From Arenibacter catalasegens (GTDB lineage: Bacteria > Bacteroidota > Bacteroidia > Flavobacteriales > Flavobacteriaceae), in assembly GCF_002909235.1 (NCBI RefSeq), contig NZ_PHQQ01000001.1, forward strand, positions 1-64,000: DNA of 64,000 bases, given 5' to 3'. Under the pieces are notes generated by a model. That model saw only the letters and a program-made list of their open reading frames with translations, did no database searches and was not told the origin of the DNA. The position numbers were made by a program, and so were the translations under genes. Positions 25,303-34,209 of the stretch are shown piece by piece (within the stretch, counting starts at the first letter, position 1; each line of letters starts with the position of its first letter).

Positions 25303-26847
25303 TTATTTTCCACTTTCTTCTTGGACCACTTCCGGTTCTGCGACTTGAAAAAGATCTAAATAAGCCTTCCCAATATTATCAAGTATACCACTGGCTATTA
25401 AGGCCTGGAAACCACAGTTCTCTACTGCTATATCAGCTGCTTTACCATGAATGTACACTCCAAAAATAGCAGCATTTAATGGCGAATATCCCTGTGCGAT
25501 AAGCCCGGTAATTACCCCAGTTAGCACATCTCCACTTCCTCCGGTTGCCATTCCTGGATTTCCCGTAGTGTTAACATAGCCTTTACCGTCATATATAATG
25601 ATGGTATTAGCACCTTTAATAACAATGATACAATCGTATCTTTTAGAGAATTCCTTTGTCTTTTTAAGTTTATCAAAATCATCCGTCCATTTTCCAATAA
25701 TACGCTCCAACTCTTTTGGATGTGGTGTTAAAACGGTTTGGGGAGGTATTTTTTTGAATAAATCAGGATTCCTCGAAAGTATGTTCAAGCCGTCGGCATC
25801 TATCACCAAAGGAACCTTATTCCTATTCAATAATTCCGAAAACGTCTTTACGGTAGCGTCTGTTGTGCCCATGCCAACCCCAATACCTATTACACTTGGA
25901 ACCACACCAAAATCAATATTTGAAATTCCCAGTTCTTCAATATCTGTAATAACCATGGCTTCTGGCAAAGCTGTTTGCAATGGCAAATACCCACAATTGG
26001 GAACATAAGCTGTGACCAATCCGCTACCAGCACATAAACTACCTTTAGCCGCTAAAATAACCGCCCCAATCTTTCCATAGCTGCCTCCGATAATCAAAGA
26101 ATGACCAAAACTTCCTTTATGTGAATATTTTTCCCGTGGTATATACATGGACCGTGCTTCATTTTTGCCGATCAAGTCATATTCAGATGCCGTTCTGGAT
26201 AAAAACCCCTGGTCCAAACCTATATCCAAAATCTCCCAATGATCAATAAATATACCTGTTTCAGGAAGAAAAAAAACAAGCTTTGGCACTTGAAAAGTAA
26301 GCACATAATTTGCCCTTATCACTCCTTCGGCATTAGATATACTCCTTTCCATGAAGAGTCCGGAAGGCACATCAATTGACAGTACAAATGCATCGGAAAT
26401 ATTAAGATGATGCATTAATCCTCTCACCCAAATAGCAGGGACCCTGTTGAGTCCAATTCCGAAAATGGCATCAACCACAATATCCTCCTTCCCGATAGTG
26501 GGCAACTCGGATCCCTCATTCAAAAAATTGGGCCAGATTTTTATTTCTTTTAGCCTATCCAGGTTTATTAAAAAGTTTTTTGACCTTTTCTCACTATAGT
26601 TAACTATATGAACCTCAACGTTATATCCGTGCTCATGTAAATGTCTGGCAAGTACCAATCCATCACCCCCATTATTTCCTATTCCACAAAACAAATAAAT
26701 TTTTGTCCCTGCACCCTGCAATCTAGAATGTAACCAGTTAAAAATCTGAATTGCAGCCCTTTCCATGAGTTGCTCACTAGTAATCTGCTGCTTACCTATT
26801 GTGAATTTATCAGCATCGTATATCTGTTTAGCATTAAATATCTTCAT
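25303..26847 (-). CDS. nnrD: Bifunctional NAD(P)HX epimerase / ADP-dependent dehydratase
   Basis: The 514-residue fusion repairs hydrated NAD(P)H. Residues 1-210 form the YjeF_N epimerase domain (GNNGGDGLVLARHL). Residues ~225-505 form the ribokinase-like dehydratase with VIDADGLN, LTPHPKELERI and the catalytic NPGMATGGSGDVLTG. Length and order match E. coli YjeF/Nnr. It is divergent from the threonine operon. Confidence 0.95.
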   Translation of the reverse strand: MKIFNAKQIYDADKFTIGKQQITSEQLMERAAIQIFNWLHSRLQGAGTKIYLFCGIGNNGGDGLVLARHLHEHGYNVEVHIVNYSEKRSKNFLINLDRLKEIKIWPNFLNEGSELPTIGKEDIVVDAIFGIGLNRVPAIWVRGLMHHLNISDAFVLSIDVPSGLFMERSISNAEGVIRANYVLTFQVPKLVFFLPETGIFIDHWEILDIGLDQGFLSRTASEYDLIGKNEARSMYIPREKYSHKGSFGHSLIIGGSYGKIGAVILAAKGSLCAGSGLVTAYVPNCGYLPLQTALPEAMVITDIEELGISNIDFGVVPSVIGIGVGMGTTDATVKTFSELLNRNKVPLVIDADGLNILSRNPDLFKKIPPQTVLTPHPKELERIIGKWTDDFDKLKKTKEFSKRYDCIIVIKGANTIIIYDGKGYVNTTGNPGMATGGSGDVLTGVITGLIAQGYSPLNAAIFGVYIHGKAADIAVENCGFQALIASGILDNIGKAYLDLFQVAEPEVVQEESGK

Positions 26848-26900
26848 TCGATAAGATTATTTAGTAAAAATTGATGATTCTGCAAAAATCTATCCAAACA

Positions 26901-26931
26901 TTTGATTGGGCTTTCAAAAATACTACATTTG
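26901..26931 (+). promoter_or_regulatory. Bacteroidetes-type promoter of the thr operon
   Basis: TTTG at 26901-26904 and TACATTTG at 26924-26931 match the -33 TTTG and -7 TAnnTTTG consensus with exactly 19 bases between them. Transcription would start near 26937, only about 8-11 bases before the leader peptide ATG. Confidence 0.65.
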
Positions 26932-26944
26932 ATTCTTTATTATT

Positions 26945-27046
26945 ATGATGACACATAACAATCCGGACATACTACTACCTAATTCATCATTATTTGATGG
27001 TTGCATTGCTATTACCGTTATCAGCACCACTACCCCATTGGGGTAA
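26945..27046 (+). CDS. thrL: Threonine operon leader peptide (attenuator)
   Basis: ATG26945 (a second ATG follows directly) opens a 33-residue frame ending CIAITVISTTTPLG. The run I-A-I-T-V-I-S-T-T-T is rich in Thr and Ile codons, like ThrL of enterobacteria, and lies between a good promoter and thrA. A TACCCC-ATT-GGGGTA hairpin (27031-27045) overlaps its end. Stalling at these codons when Thr or Ile is scarce probably controls thrABC. There is no U-rich terminator after the hairpin, so the switch mechanism is open. Confidence 0.7.
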   Translation: MMTHNNPDILLPNSSLFDGCIAITVISTTTPLG

Positions 27047-27115
27047 GCTACTACATATACGTCCGTTACACAATTATATTAAAATACAGTTTTTATTACT
27101 TAATCCTATTGAACC

Positions 27116-29560
27116 ATGAAAGTTCTTAAATTCGGTGGTACTTCGGTTGCCAACGCTAAAAATATAAGTTTAGTAAAAAATATTATAGCCAACCTTGATT
27201 CGGATAAAACCGTAGTAGTAGTTTCAGCTCTTGGCGGAATTACAGACCTGCTTTTAAAAACTGCAGCTTTAGCTTCAGCGCAGGACCAAACTTATAAGAC
27301 CATCTTAAAAGAAATAGAGGACAGGCATCTGTTCACTATAAAGGAACTTATACCTATACATTCCCAAAGCAAGGTACTAAGTAAAGTAAAAAGTGAACTA
27401 AACACTTTAGAAACATTATTAGAAGGAGCTTTTTTAATAGGAGAGATTACCCCTAAACTTTCGGACAAAATCGTGAGCTATGGAGAACTTTTATCCTCCT
27501 ATATCATAAGCGAATATTTTGCTATTGAAGGAATAGCGGTAACCCATGCCGATAGCAGACAACTTATAAAAACCAATGCACAGTTTGGAAAAGCGACGGT
27601 GAACTTTGAACTGACAAATCGAAATATTACTACATATATCGCTGATTGCAAAAGCAGTGTAATGGTCATGGGGGGCTTTATTGCCTCTGCCGTAAATGGG
27701 GATTCCACCACTTTGGGAAGAGGTGGCTCCGATTATACCGCAGCCATCGTAGCCAATGCGATAAATGCCGAAGTTCTGGAAATATGGACCGACGTCAGTG
27801 GCATGTATACAGCCAACCCAAAAATAGTAAAACAGGCTATGGCCATTCCACATATTTCTTATGAAGAAGCAATGGAATTGTCCCACTTTGGGGCAAAGGT
27901 CCTTTATCCCCCTACAATTCAGCCAGTGCTTACTAAAGGAATTTCAATTATAATTAAAAACACCTTTGACCCAGAGGCACCTGGCACTCTAATTACCAAG
28001 AACAAAAATGGACAAGGTAAAACCGTTCGAGGAATAAGCCATGTAGAAAATATTGCATTATTATCGCTTGAAGGGCCCGGAATGGTAGGGATTACAGGTA
28101 TCTCCAAACGCTTTTTCGAAGTACTTTCAACTGCAGGTATAAGTGTCGTAATGATTACCCAGGCTTCTTCTGAACATTCCATATGTATAGGAATTGATAA
28201 TGAGGATGCGGACCATGCGGTACAAGTTATTAATGATGCTTTTGATATTGAAATTTCGCTTGGCAAAATAAAGTCTGTGACTGCCGAAAAGGATCTTGCA
28301 ATAATTGCATTGGTAGGTGATAACATGAAGAGCCATCAAGGCCTTAGCGGAAAGATGTTCAGCACCCTAGGCAAAAATAACGTTAATATACGGGCAATTG
28401 CCCAAGGTGCTTCTGAAAGGAATATTTCGGCAGTAATACTAAAAGAAGATGTAAAAAAGGCCCTCAACACTTTACATGAAGAATTTTTCGAAGAAAATGT
28501 AAAGCAATTAAACCTTTTTGTCATGGGGGTAGGCAACGTAGGTGCCAAGTTTTTAAACCAAATACAGTTACAAAAGAAGTATTTGAAGGAAAAACTAAAG
28601 CTTAATATAAGGGTAATTGGAATGTCCAATTCCAGGACAATGTTTTTTGATGAAGATGGCATTCCCCTTAAAAACTGGCAGGAACTTTTAAATAATGGCG
28701 AAGAAGCCAATCGGGATTTATTTTTTGATAAGATTAAAAAACTTAATTATAGGAATAGCATATTTGTTGACAATACGGCAAGTCATGAAGTTTCGGAAAC
28801 CTATAATTCCTATTTAAGGAATAGTATATCTGTTGTAACCTGTAATAAAATCGCCTGTTCTTCAGCCTATGACAATTATCAGGAATTAAAGGATTTGGCA
28901 AGACAATACAATGCACCTTTTCTATTCGAAACCAATGTAGGAGCAGGCCTACCTATTATAGACACCTTAAAGCACTTAGTGGCTTCTGGGGACAAAATAC
29001 TTAAAATCCAAGCGGTATTGTCCGGTAGTTTAAATTTTGTATTCAACAATTTTAGCGACACCACCACCTTTCACGATATTGTAAAGGAAGCCCAAGTAGA
29101 AGGTTATACCGAACCAGACCCCAAAATAGATTTAAGCGGGGTGGATGTTATGCGTAAAATATTAATTCTAGCCAGGGAAAGTGGAAATGTACTGAACATT
29201 GAAGATATCCAAAATAACCCATTTCTACCTAAAGAGAGTTTGGACACCACCAACAACGAAGATTTCTTCAAGACATTGATCAAGCATGAGGCATCATTTC
29301 AAGAGATGTACAAGAAGGCTGTTGACGAAGATAGCAAATTGAAATATGTAGCACAGTTCGAAGACGGCAAAGCCAGTGTAGGCTTGCAGCGCATCCCGAA
29401 AGGACATGATTTTTATAATCTAGAAGGTAGTGATAATATTGTACTGTTCTACACAGAACGTTATCCAAACCAACCTATGATTATAAAAGGGGCCGGAGCT
29501 GGAGCTGATGTTACTGCATCTGGAATATTCGCCGATATTATACGCATCGGTAATTTTTAA
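27116..29560 (+). CDS. thrA: Bifunctional aspartate kinase / homoserine dehydrogenase I
   Basis: The 814-residue fusion has an aspartokinase domain (KFGGTSVANAKN at the N-terminus), two ACT regulatory domains (about 310-460) and a homoserine dehydrogenase domain (about 465-810) with NAD-binding GVGNVGAKF. It catalyses the first and third steps from aspartate to threonine and is probably feedback inhibited by Thr through the ACT domains. It is the first gene of thrABC, downstream of the leader peptide. Confidence 0.97.
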   Translation: MKVLKFGGTSVANAKNISLVKNIIANLDSDKTVVVVSALGGITDLLLKTAALASAQDQTYKTILKEIEDRHLFTIKELIPIHSQSKVLSKVKSELNTLETLLEGAFLIGEITPKLSDKIVSYGELLSSYIISEYFAIEGIAVTHADSRQLIKTNAQFGKATVNFELTNRNITTYIADCKSSVMVMGGFIASAVNGDSTTLGRGGSDYTAAIVANAINAEVLEIWTDVSGMYTANPKIVKQAMAIPHISYEEAMELSHFGAKVLYPPTIQPVLTKGISIIIKNTFDPEAPGTLITKNKNGQGKTVRGISHVENIALLSLEGPGMVGITGISKRFFEVLSTAGISVVMITQASSEHSICIGIDNEDADHAVQVINDAFDIEISLGKIKSVTAEKDLAIIALVGDNMKSHQGLSGKMFSTLGKNNVNIRAIAQGASERNISAVILKEDVKKALNTLHEEFFEENVKQLNLFVMGVGNVGAKFLNQIQLQKKYLKEKLKLNIRVIGMSNSRTMFFDEDGIPLKNWQELLNNGEEANRDLFFDKIKKLNYRNSIFVDNTASHEVSETYNSYLRNSISVVTCNKIACSSAYDNYQELKDLARQYNAPFLFETNVGAGLPIIDTLKHLVASGDKILKIQAVLSGSLNFVFNNFSDTTTFHDIVKEAQVEGYTEPDPKIDLSGVDVMRKILILARESGNVLNIEDIQNNPFLPKESLDTTNNEDFFKTLIKHEASFQEMYKKAVDEDSKLKYVAQFEDGKASVGLQRIPKGHDFYNLEGSDNIVLFYTERYPNQPMIIKGAGAGADVTASGIFADIIRIGNF

Positions 29561-29596
29561 GGAAGCTCCGTAACTCTGAAATTATATCGATTTTAA

Positions 29597-30529
29597 ATGA
29601 AAACGAACGAAATAAGAATTTTCTGCCCGGCTACCATCGCAAATGTTTCCTGTGGTTTTGACGTATTGGGATTGGCCTTGGATTCCGTTGGCGATGAAAT
29701 GGTGGTTAGAAAAACCAGTGAAAAAGGCATAAAAATAACCAAACTTATCGGCCAGGACCTTCCTACAGAAACCTTACAAAATGTTGCTGGAGTTGCTGGT
29801 TTGGCGCTATTGGCGGAAAGTGATCATGTTGGCGGTTTTGAGATTGAAATCTATAAAAATATTAAAGCAGGTAGCGGAATAGGAAGTAGTGCTGCCAGTT
29901 CGGCCGGAGCTGTTTGGGCAATGAACCAATTATTGGATAAGCCTTTTAGCACCTCGGATTTGGTAAAATTTGCCATGGAGGGCGAACGCTTGGCTAGCGG
30001 AGTAGCGCATGCCGATAACGTTGCCCCTGCTCTATATGGTGGTTTTACCTTAGTACGCAGTTACCAACCCCTGGATATTGTGAAAATACCGACACCACCA
30101 GAGTTATATGCGACAGTTATACACCCGCAAATAGAAGTAAAGACATCGGACTCTAGGCGGATTCTGAAAACATCCATTTCCTTGGAAGACGGTATTAAGC
30201 AATGGGGCAATGTTGGTGGATTAATCGCTGGACTTTATACTAACGATTATGAATTGATCGGGAGGTCTTTAGTAGACCATATCGTGGAACCCATAAGATC
30301 CATCCTTATTCCAGGATTCGACAAGGTCAAAGAAGACGCCCTAAATGCAGGCGCATTAGGCTGTGGAATTTCTGGCTCTGGGCCTTCTATTTTTGCCCTG
30401 AGCAAAGGGAAAGAGAATGCAGTTAAAGTGGGCGAAGCCATGAAAAATGTGTACGAAAAAATAGGTGTTGACTATGACGTCCACGTGTCAAAAATAAATA
30501 CAGAGGGAATTAAAATAATAGAAAATTGA
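29597..30529 (+). CDS. thrB: Homoserine kinase
   Basis: The 310-residue GHMP-family kinase phosphorylates homoserine. The ATP loop GSGIGSSAASSAGA is near residues 93-106 and the C-terminal GCGISGSGPS motif is present. It lies 36 bases after thrA. Confidence 0.96.
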   Translation: MKTNEIRIFCPATIANVSCGFDVLGLALDSVGDEMVVRKTSEKGIKITKLIGQDLPTETLQNVAGVAGLALLAESDHVGGFEIEIYKNIKAGSGIGSSAASSAGAVWAMNQLLDKPFSTSDLVKFAMEGERLASGVAHADNVAPALYGGFTLVRSYQPLDIVKIPTPPELYATVIHPQIEVKTSDSRRILKTSISLEDGIKQWGNVGGLIAGLYTNDYELIGRSLVDHIVEPIRSILIPGFDKVKEDALNAGALGCGISGSGPSIFALSKGKENAVKVGEAMKNVYEKIGVDYDVHVSKINTEGIKIIEN

Positions 30530-30598
30530 AAAACAAGTTCTGAAAGAAGTTAGTAAACAGCACTTGAAAAATATATTTCACCTTAATAACAGTTACCA

Positions 30599-31894
30599 AT
30601 GAACTTTTATAGCCTAAACAAAAAAGCTCCAAATGTATCTTTCAAAGATGCCGTTATAAAAGGAATTGCCCCAGATCGAGGGCTATATTTCCCAGAGTCC
30701 ATCACAGCCTTACCTAAAGATTTTTTTGAGCATATAGAGGATTACACCAACCATGAAATTGCCTATTTAGCCATTCAACAATTTGTGGGCGAGGATATTC
30801 CAGAACAGGCCTTGAAGGAAATTCTTGCCGATGTATTGGATTTTGATTTCCCAATTGTAGAATTGGAAAACGAGGTGGCCACCTTGGAACTCTTTCATGG
30901 CCCTACCCTAGCCTTTAAGGATGTAGGCGCTAGATTTATGGCAAGATGTCTTGGATATTTTTCAACGGAAAACACCAATGATGTAACCGTATTGGTAGCC
31001 ACTTCCGGAGATACGGGAGGTGCAGTTGCCAATGGATTCCTAGAGGTGGACGGAGTTAAAGTGGTAATTTTATATCCTAGCGGAAAAGTCAGCGATATAC
31101 AGGAGAAACAGTTGACTACTTTGGGCAAAAACATTAAAGCTATTGAAGTAGACGGCACTTTTGACGACTGCCAAAATATGGTGAAAACAGCTTTTCTGGA
31201 CGAAGAGTTGATTCAGAACATGCAATTAACCTCTGCCAATAGTATTAATGTTGCTCGTTGGCTTCCACAAATGTTTTATTTTTTGTTTGCCTACAAAGAG
31301 ATGAAGTCCAAGGGTAAGGAAATTATATTTTCAGTTCCTAGTGGCAATTTTGGAAATATCTGTGCAGGTATCATGGCACAAAGGCTGGGCATGCCATGCA
31401 ATCATTTTATCGCTTCAACCAATGTAAATGATGTGGTTCCGCGTTTTATGTCAACAGGATCCTATGACCCTAAAGCTTCCTTAGCCACTATATCCAATGC
31501 CATGGATGTTGGGGACCCCAGTAACTTTATTAGAATAAGGCATTTATACAAAGATGATTTTAAAGAGTTGTCCAAAAACATATCTTCCTACTCCTTTACT
31601 GATATGGAGACCAAGGAAGCCATGTTAAAATTATATAATGATTTTTCTTATGTAGCCGACCCTCACGGTGCCGTTGGGTATTTAGGTTTAAAGAAGTATC
31701 AGGAAACCCATCCGGATACCTTTGGTATTTTTCTCGAAACTGCACACCCTGTGAAGTTTTTGGATATTGTAGAAGACACCATTCGAGAAAACATAGACTT
31801 ACCGGAAAGCATTTTGAAAATTATGGACAAAAAGAAAAAAGCAATTAAAATTGCTCGTTACGATGAACTAAAAGACTTTTTATTGGGGAAATAA
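30599..31894 (+). CDS. thrC: Threonine synthase
   Basis: The 431-residue PLP enzyme converts phosphohomoserine to threonine. The PLP Lys lies in LAFKDVGARFMAR, the phosphate-binding loop is SGDTGGAVANGF, and SVPSGNFGNI is conserved. The start lies 69 bases after thrB; no terminator is evident before the convergent glf gene, 11 bases away. Confidence 0.96.
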   Translation: MNFYSLNKKAPNVSFKDAVIKGIAPDRGLYFPESITALPKDFFEHIEDYTNHEIAYLAIQQFVGEDIPEQALKEILADVLDFDFPIVELENEVATLELFHGPTLAFKDVGARFMARCLGYFSTENTNDVTVLVATSGDTGGAVANGFLEVDGVKVVILYPSGKVSDIQEKQLTTLGKNIKAIEVDGTFDDCQNMVKTAFLDEELIQNMQLTSANSINVARWLPQMFYFLFAYKEMKSKGKEIIFSVPSGNFGNICAGIMAQRLGMPCNHFIASTNVNDVVPRFMSTGSYDPKASLATISNAMDVGDPSNFIRIRHLYKDDFKELSKNISSYSFTDMETKEAMLKLYNDFSYVADPHGAVGYLGLKKYQETHPDTFGIFLETAHPVKFLDIVEDTIRENIDLPESILKIMDKKKKAIKIARYDELKDFLLGK

Positions 31895-31905
31895 GTGAAT
31901 CGATA

Positions 31906-33003
31906 CTAGTCGAAAATATTTTTACATTTCACCAATGCAGAGGCAATTACCTGATGCATATCGTAGTACTTGTACTCTGCCAACCTACCTCCAAAAATAA
32001 TATCGTCCTTTCCGGACAATGCCTTGTATTTGGTGTATATTTCATTGTTCCTTACATCATTTATCGGATAGTACGGCTCCTTATTACCAGACCACTCCGT
32101 AGGATATTCTTTTGTAATTACTGTCTTTTTCTGATTCCCAAATTCAAAATGTTTATGCTCCAAAATACGGGTATAGGGTATTTCTGAGGCCGTGTAATTA
32201 ACTACTGCATTACCCTGGTAATTTTCCATATCCAAAGTTTCGTGCTTGAAATCCAAACTCCTGTATTCCAGCTTACCATAGCAGTAATCATAATATTCGT
32301 CAATTTTACCTGTGAAAACCAACTGATTTGCCAATGACAACAATTCAGCCTTATCCTTAAAGAAGTCGATCTCCAAACGAGTTTCAACACCTTCCAACAA
32401 TCCATCGATCAACTTGTTGTACCCCCCAATTGGAATTCCTTGGTATTTGTCATTGAAATAATTATTATCAAACGTAAATCGCAAGGGCAACCTTTTTATA
32501 ATAAATGCCGGTAGCTCGGTAGCTTTTCTTCCCCATTGTTTCTCCGTATAGCCCTTGATCAACTTTTCATAAATATCCTTCCCGACGAGGGACAAGGCCT
32601 GTTCTTCCAAATTCTTTGGATTCTTAACCCCCACTTCCCTAACCTGTTCCGCTATAATGGACTTGGCTTCCTCGGGTGTCTTTACCTTCCACAGCTGATA
32701 AAAGGTATTCATGTTAAATGGTAAATTATAAAGCTCATCATGATAATTCGCAACCGGGGAATTGGTATATCTGTTAAATTCCACAAAGCTATTTACATAA
32801 TCCCAAATTGCTTTGTCATTGGTGTGAAAGATATGGGCCCCATACTTGTGCACATTAATGCCCTCCACTTCTTCACAATAAACATTGCCCCCAAGATGTG
32901 TGCGTTTATCGATTACCAAGCATTTTTTTCCTTTCTTCTTAGCCTCATGGGCAAAAACAGCACCAAAAAGTCCAGCTCCCACAATCAGGTAATCGTATTT
33001 CAT
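31906..33003 (-). CDS. glf: UDP-galactopyranose mutase
   Basis: This 365-residue flavoenzyme converts UDP-galactopyranose to UDP-galactofuranose. The FAD fold starts with DYLIVGAGLFGAVFA, and conserved parts such as LGGNVYCEEVEGINVHKYGAHIFHT (described by its first and last motifs, GGN and GAHIFHT), YTEKQWGR and PYTRILEHKHFE are visible. The next gene, divergent 140 bases away, is a glycosyltransferase of the galactofuranosyl type, so the two likely build a Galf-containing surface glycan. Confidence 0.96.
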   Translation of the reverse strand: MKYDYLIVGAGLFGAVFAHEAKKKGKKCLVIDKRTHLGGNVYCEEVEGINVHKYGAHIFHTNDKAIWDYVNSFVEFNRYTNSPVANYHDELYNLPFNMNTFYQLWKVKTPEEAKSIIAEQVREVGVKNPKNLEEQALSLVGKDIYEKLIKGYTEKQWGRKATELPAFIIKRLPLRFTFDNNYFNDKYQGIPIGGYNKLIDGLLEGVETRLEIDFFKDKAELLSLANQLVFTGKIDEYYDYCYGKLEYRSLDFKHETLDMENYQGNAVVNYTASEIPYTRILEHKHFEFGNQKKTVITKEYPTEWSGNKEPYYPINDVRNNEIYTKYKALSGKDDIIFGGRLAEYKYYDMHQVIASALVKCKNIFD

Positions 33004-33143
33004 TTTAGGTCAATTAGAGAACTCTATAATTAATAAAAAAGTAAAACTAATGTATATTATAGTGTTTATGAATTGAATTCAAAAAAAAAATTCCCTTTGC
33101 AATAACATAACTATATTTGTTATGCTTAAACTATCAACCTGTA

Positions 33144-34187
33144 ATGACCAATTTATTTTACATCTCCAGAAATTACAAGGCCACCAACAGTGCAGCCTCC
33201 AAGCCCAAAACAGATTGCGAACGGATCTTGGATAACATCGGTTTCAAAAATTTAGGCTTTAAACAAACTACCTATGCCAGTTCAGCTATTGGAGCGATAG
33301 TAAGTTTTCTCGGAATTACAAAAGGCGTTATTCGCTTGCCAAAAAATTCCACTTTGGCCATGCAATACCCTCTCAGCAAATACTATAAATACATTACCAC
33401 CATAGCCGGAATAAAAAAATGTAAAATAGTGTTGATCATTCACGATGTTAAATATCTTATGGGCAAAAACAAGGATATTGCTCGGGAAATGAAGAAATTT
33501 TCTTGTGCCGATGTGATTATAGTTCATAATGACAATATGAAAAAGTGGTTCGAGGAACAAGGGTCCACTGCTAAATTAATACCGCTGTACATGTTCGATT
33601 ATTTGGACGACAGTAGCAACTATATAGCCCCTGAACTATCCAAGAACGGTATGTTCGATGTAGTTTTCGCTGGAGGGTTGGGAATGGCGAAAAGTGCATT
33701 TATTTATAAATTGGATGCCTTAAAAAACAATAGTTTTCATTTAAAATTATACGGTAGTGGTTTTATCAAAGAGGATATAGATGCCGCAAAGTCCATCATC
33801 AGTTTTGAGGGCATGTTTTCTCCCGATGACGTAGCAAAACACATAAAAGGTTCTTTTGGATTAGTATGGAACGGTAATTCCATTAATGAATGTGCCGGTC
33901 ATTTTGGGCAATACCTTTTATATAATAACCCACACAAAACATCCCTGTATTTGCTTTGCGGCCTACCAATTATTATCTGGAACAAAGCTGCAATTGCAGA
34001 CGTTATAAAAGAACGACACTTGGGAATTTGCATTTCCTCCTTGGAAGAATTGGACGGAAAATTAAAAAACTTGTCCAATCAAGATTACCAAGAAATGGTG
34101 AAAAATGTAGCCGAAGTTAGGAAAGAAATCATTTCCGGTGGATTTCTAAAAGCAGCCATGGACAAGGCCCTTGTGGAGCTTTCCTAA
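33144..34187 (+). CDS. Glycosyltransferase, probable galactofuranosyltransferase
   Basis: The 347-residue protein (start ATG33144, MTNLFYISRNYK; an upstream ATG33117 adds 9 unlike residues) resembles beta-1,6-galactofuranosyltransferases of the WbbI type. It has an N-terminal Rossmann part with IVLIIHDVKYLMG, a central VVFAGGLGMAKSAF hinge and a C-terminal donor part with LVWNGNS and LCGLPIIIW. No signal peptide or membrane helix is seen. Divergence from glf supports UDP-Galf as donor; the acceptor is unknown. Confidence 0.8.
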   Translation: MTNLFYISRNYKATNSAASKPKTDCERILDNIGFKNLGFKQTTYASSAIGAIVSFLGITKGVIRLPKNSTLAMQYPLSKYYKYITTIAGIKKCKIVLIIHDVKYLMGKNKDIAREMKKFSCADVIIVHNDNMKKWFEEQGSTAKLIPLYMFDYLDDSSNYIAPELSKNGMFDVVFAGGLGMAKSAFIYKLDALKNNSFHLKLYGSGFIKEDIDAAKSIISFEGMFSPDDVAKHIKGSFGLVWNGNSINECAGHFGQYLLYNNPHKTSLYLLCGLPIIIWNKAAIADVIKERHLGICISSLEELDGKLKNLSNQDYQEMVKNVAEVRKEIISGGFLKAAMDKALVELS

Positions 34188-34209
34188 TTCAATTCGAGAC
34201 AACCATCTA

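Noticed and set aside
25598-26008. 136-codon plus-strand frame inside the NAD(P)HX repair gene
   Set aside because: It is antisense to a full-length, well-conserved enzyme.
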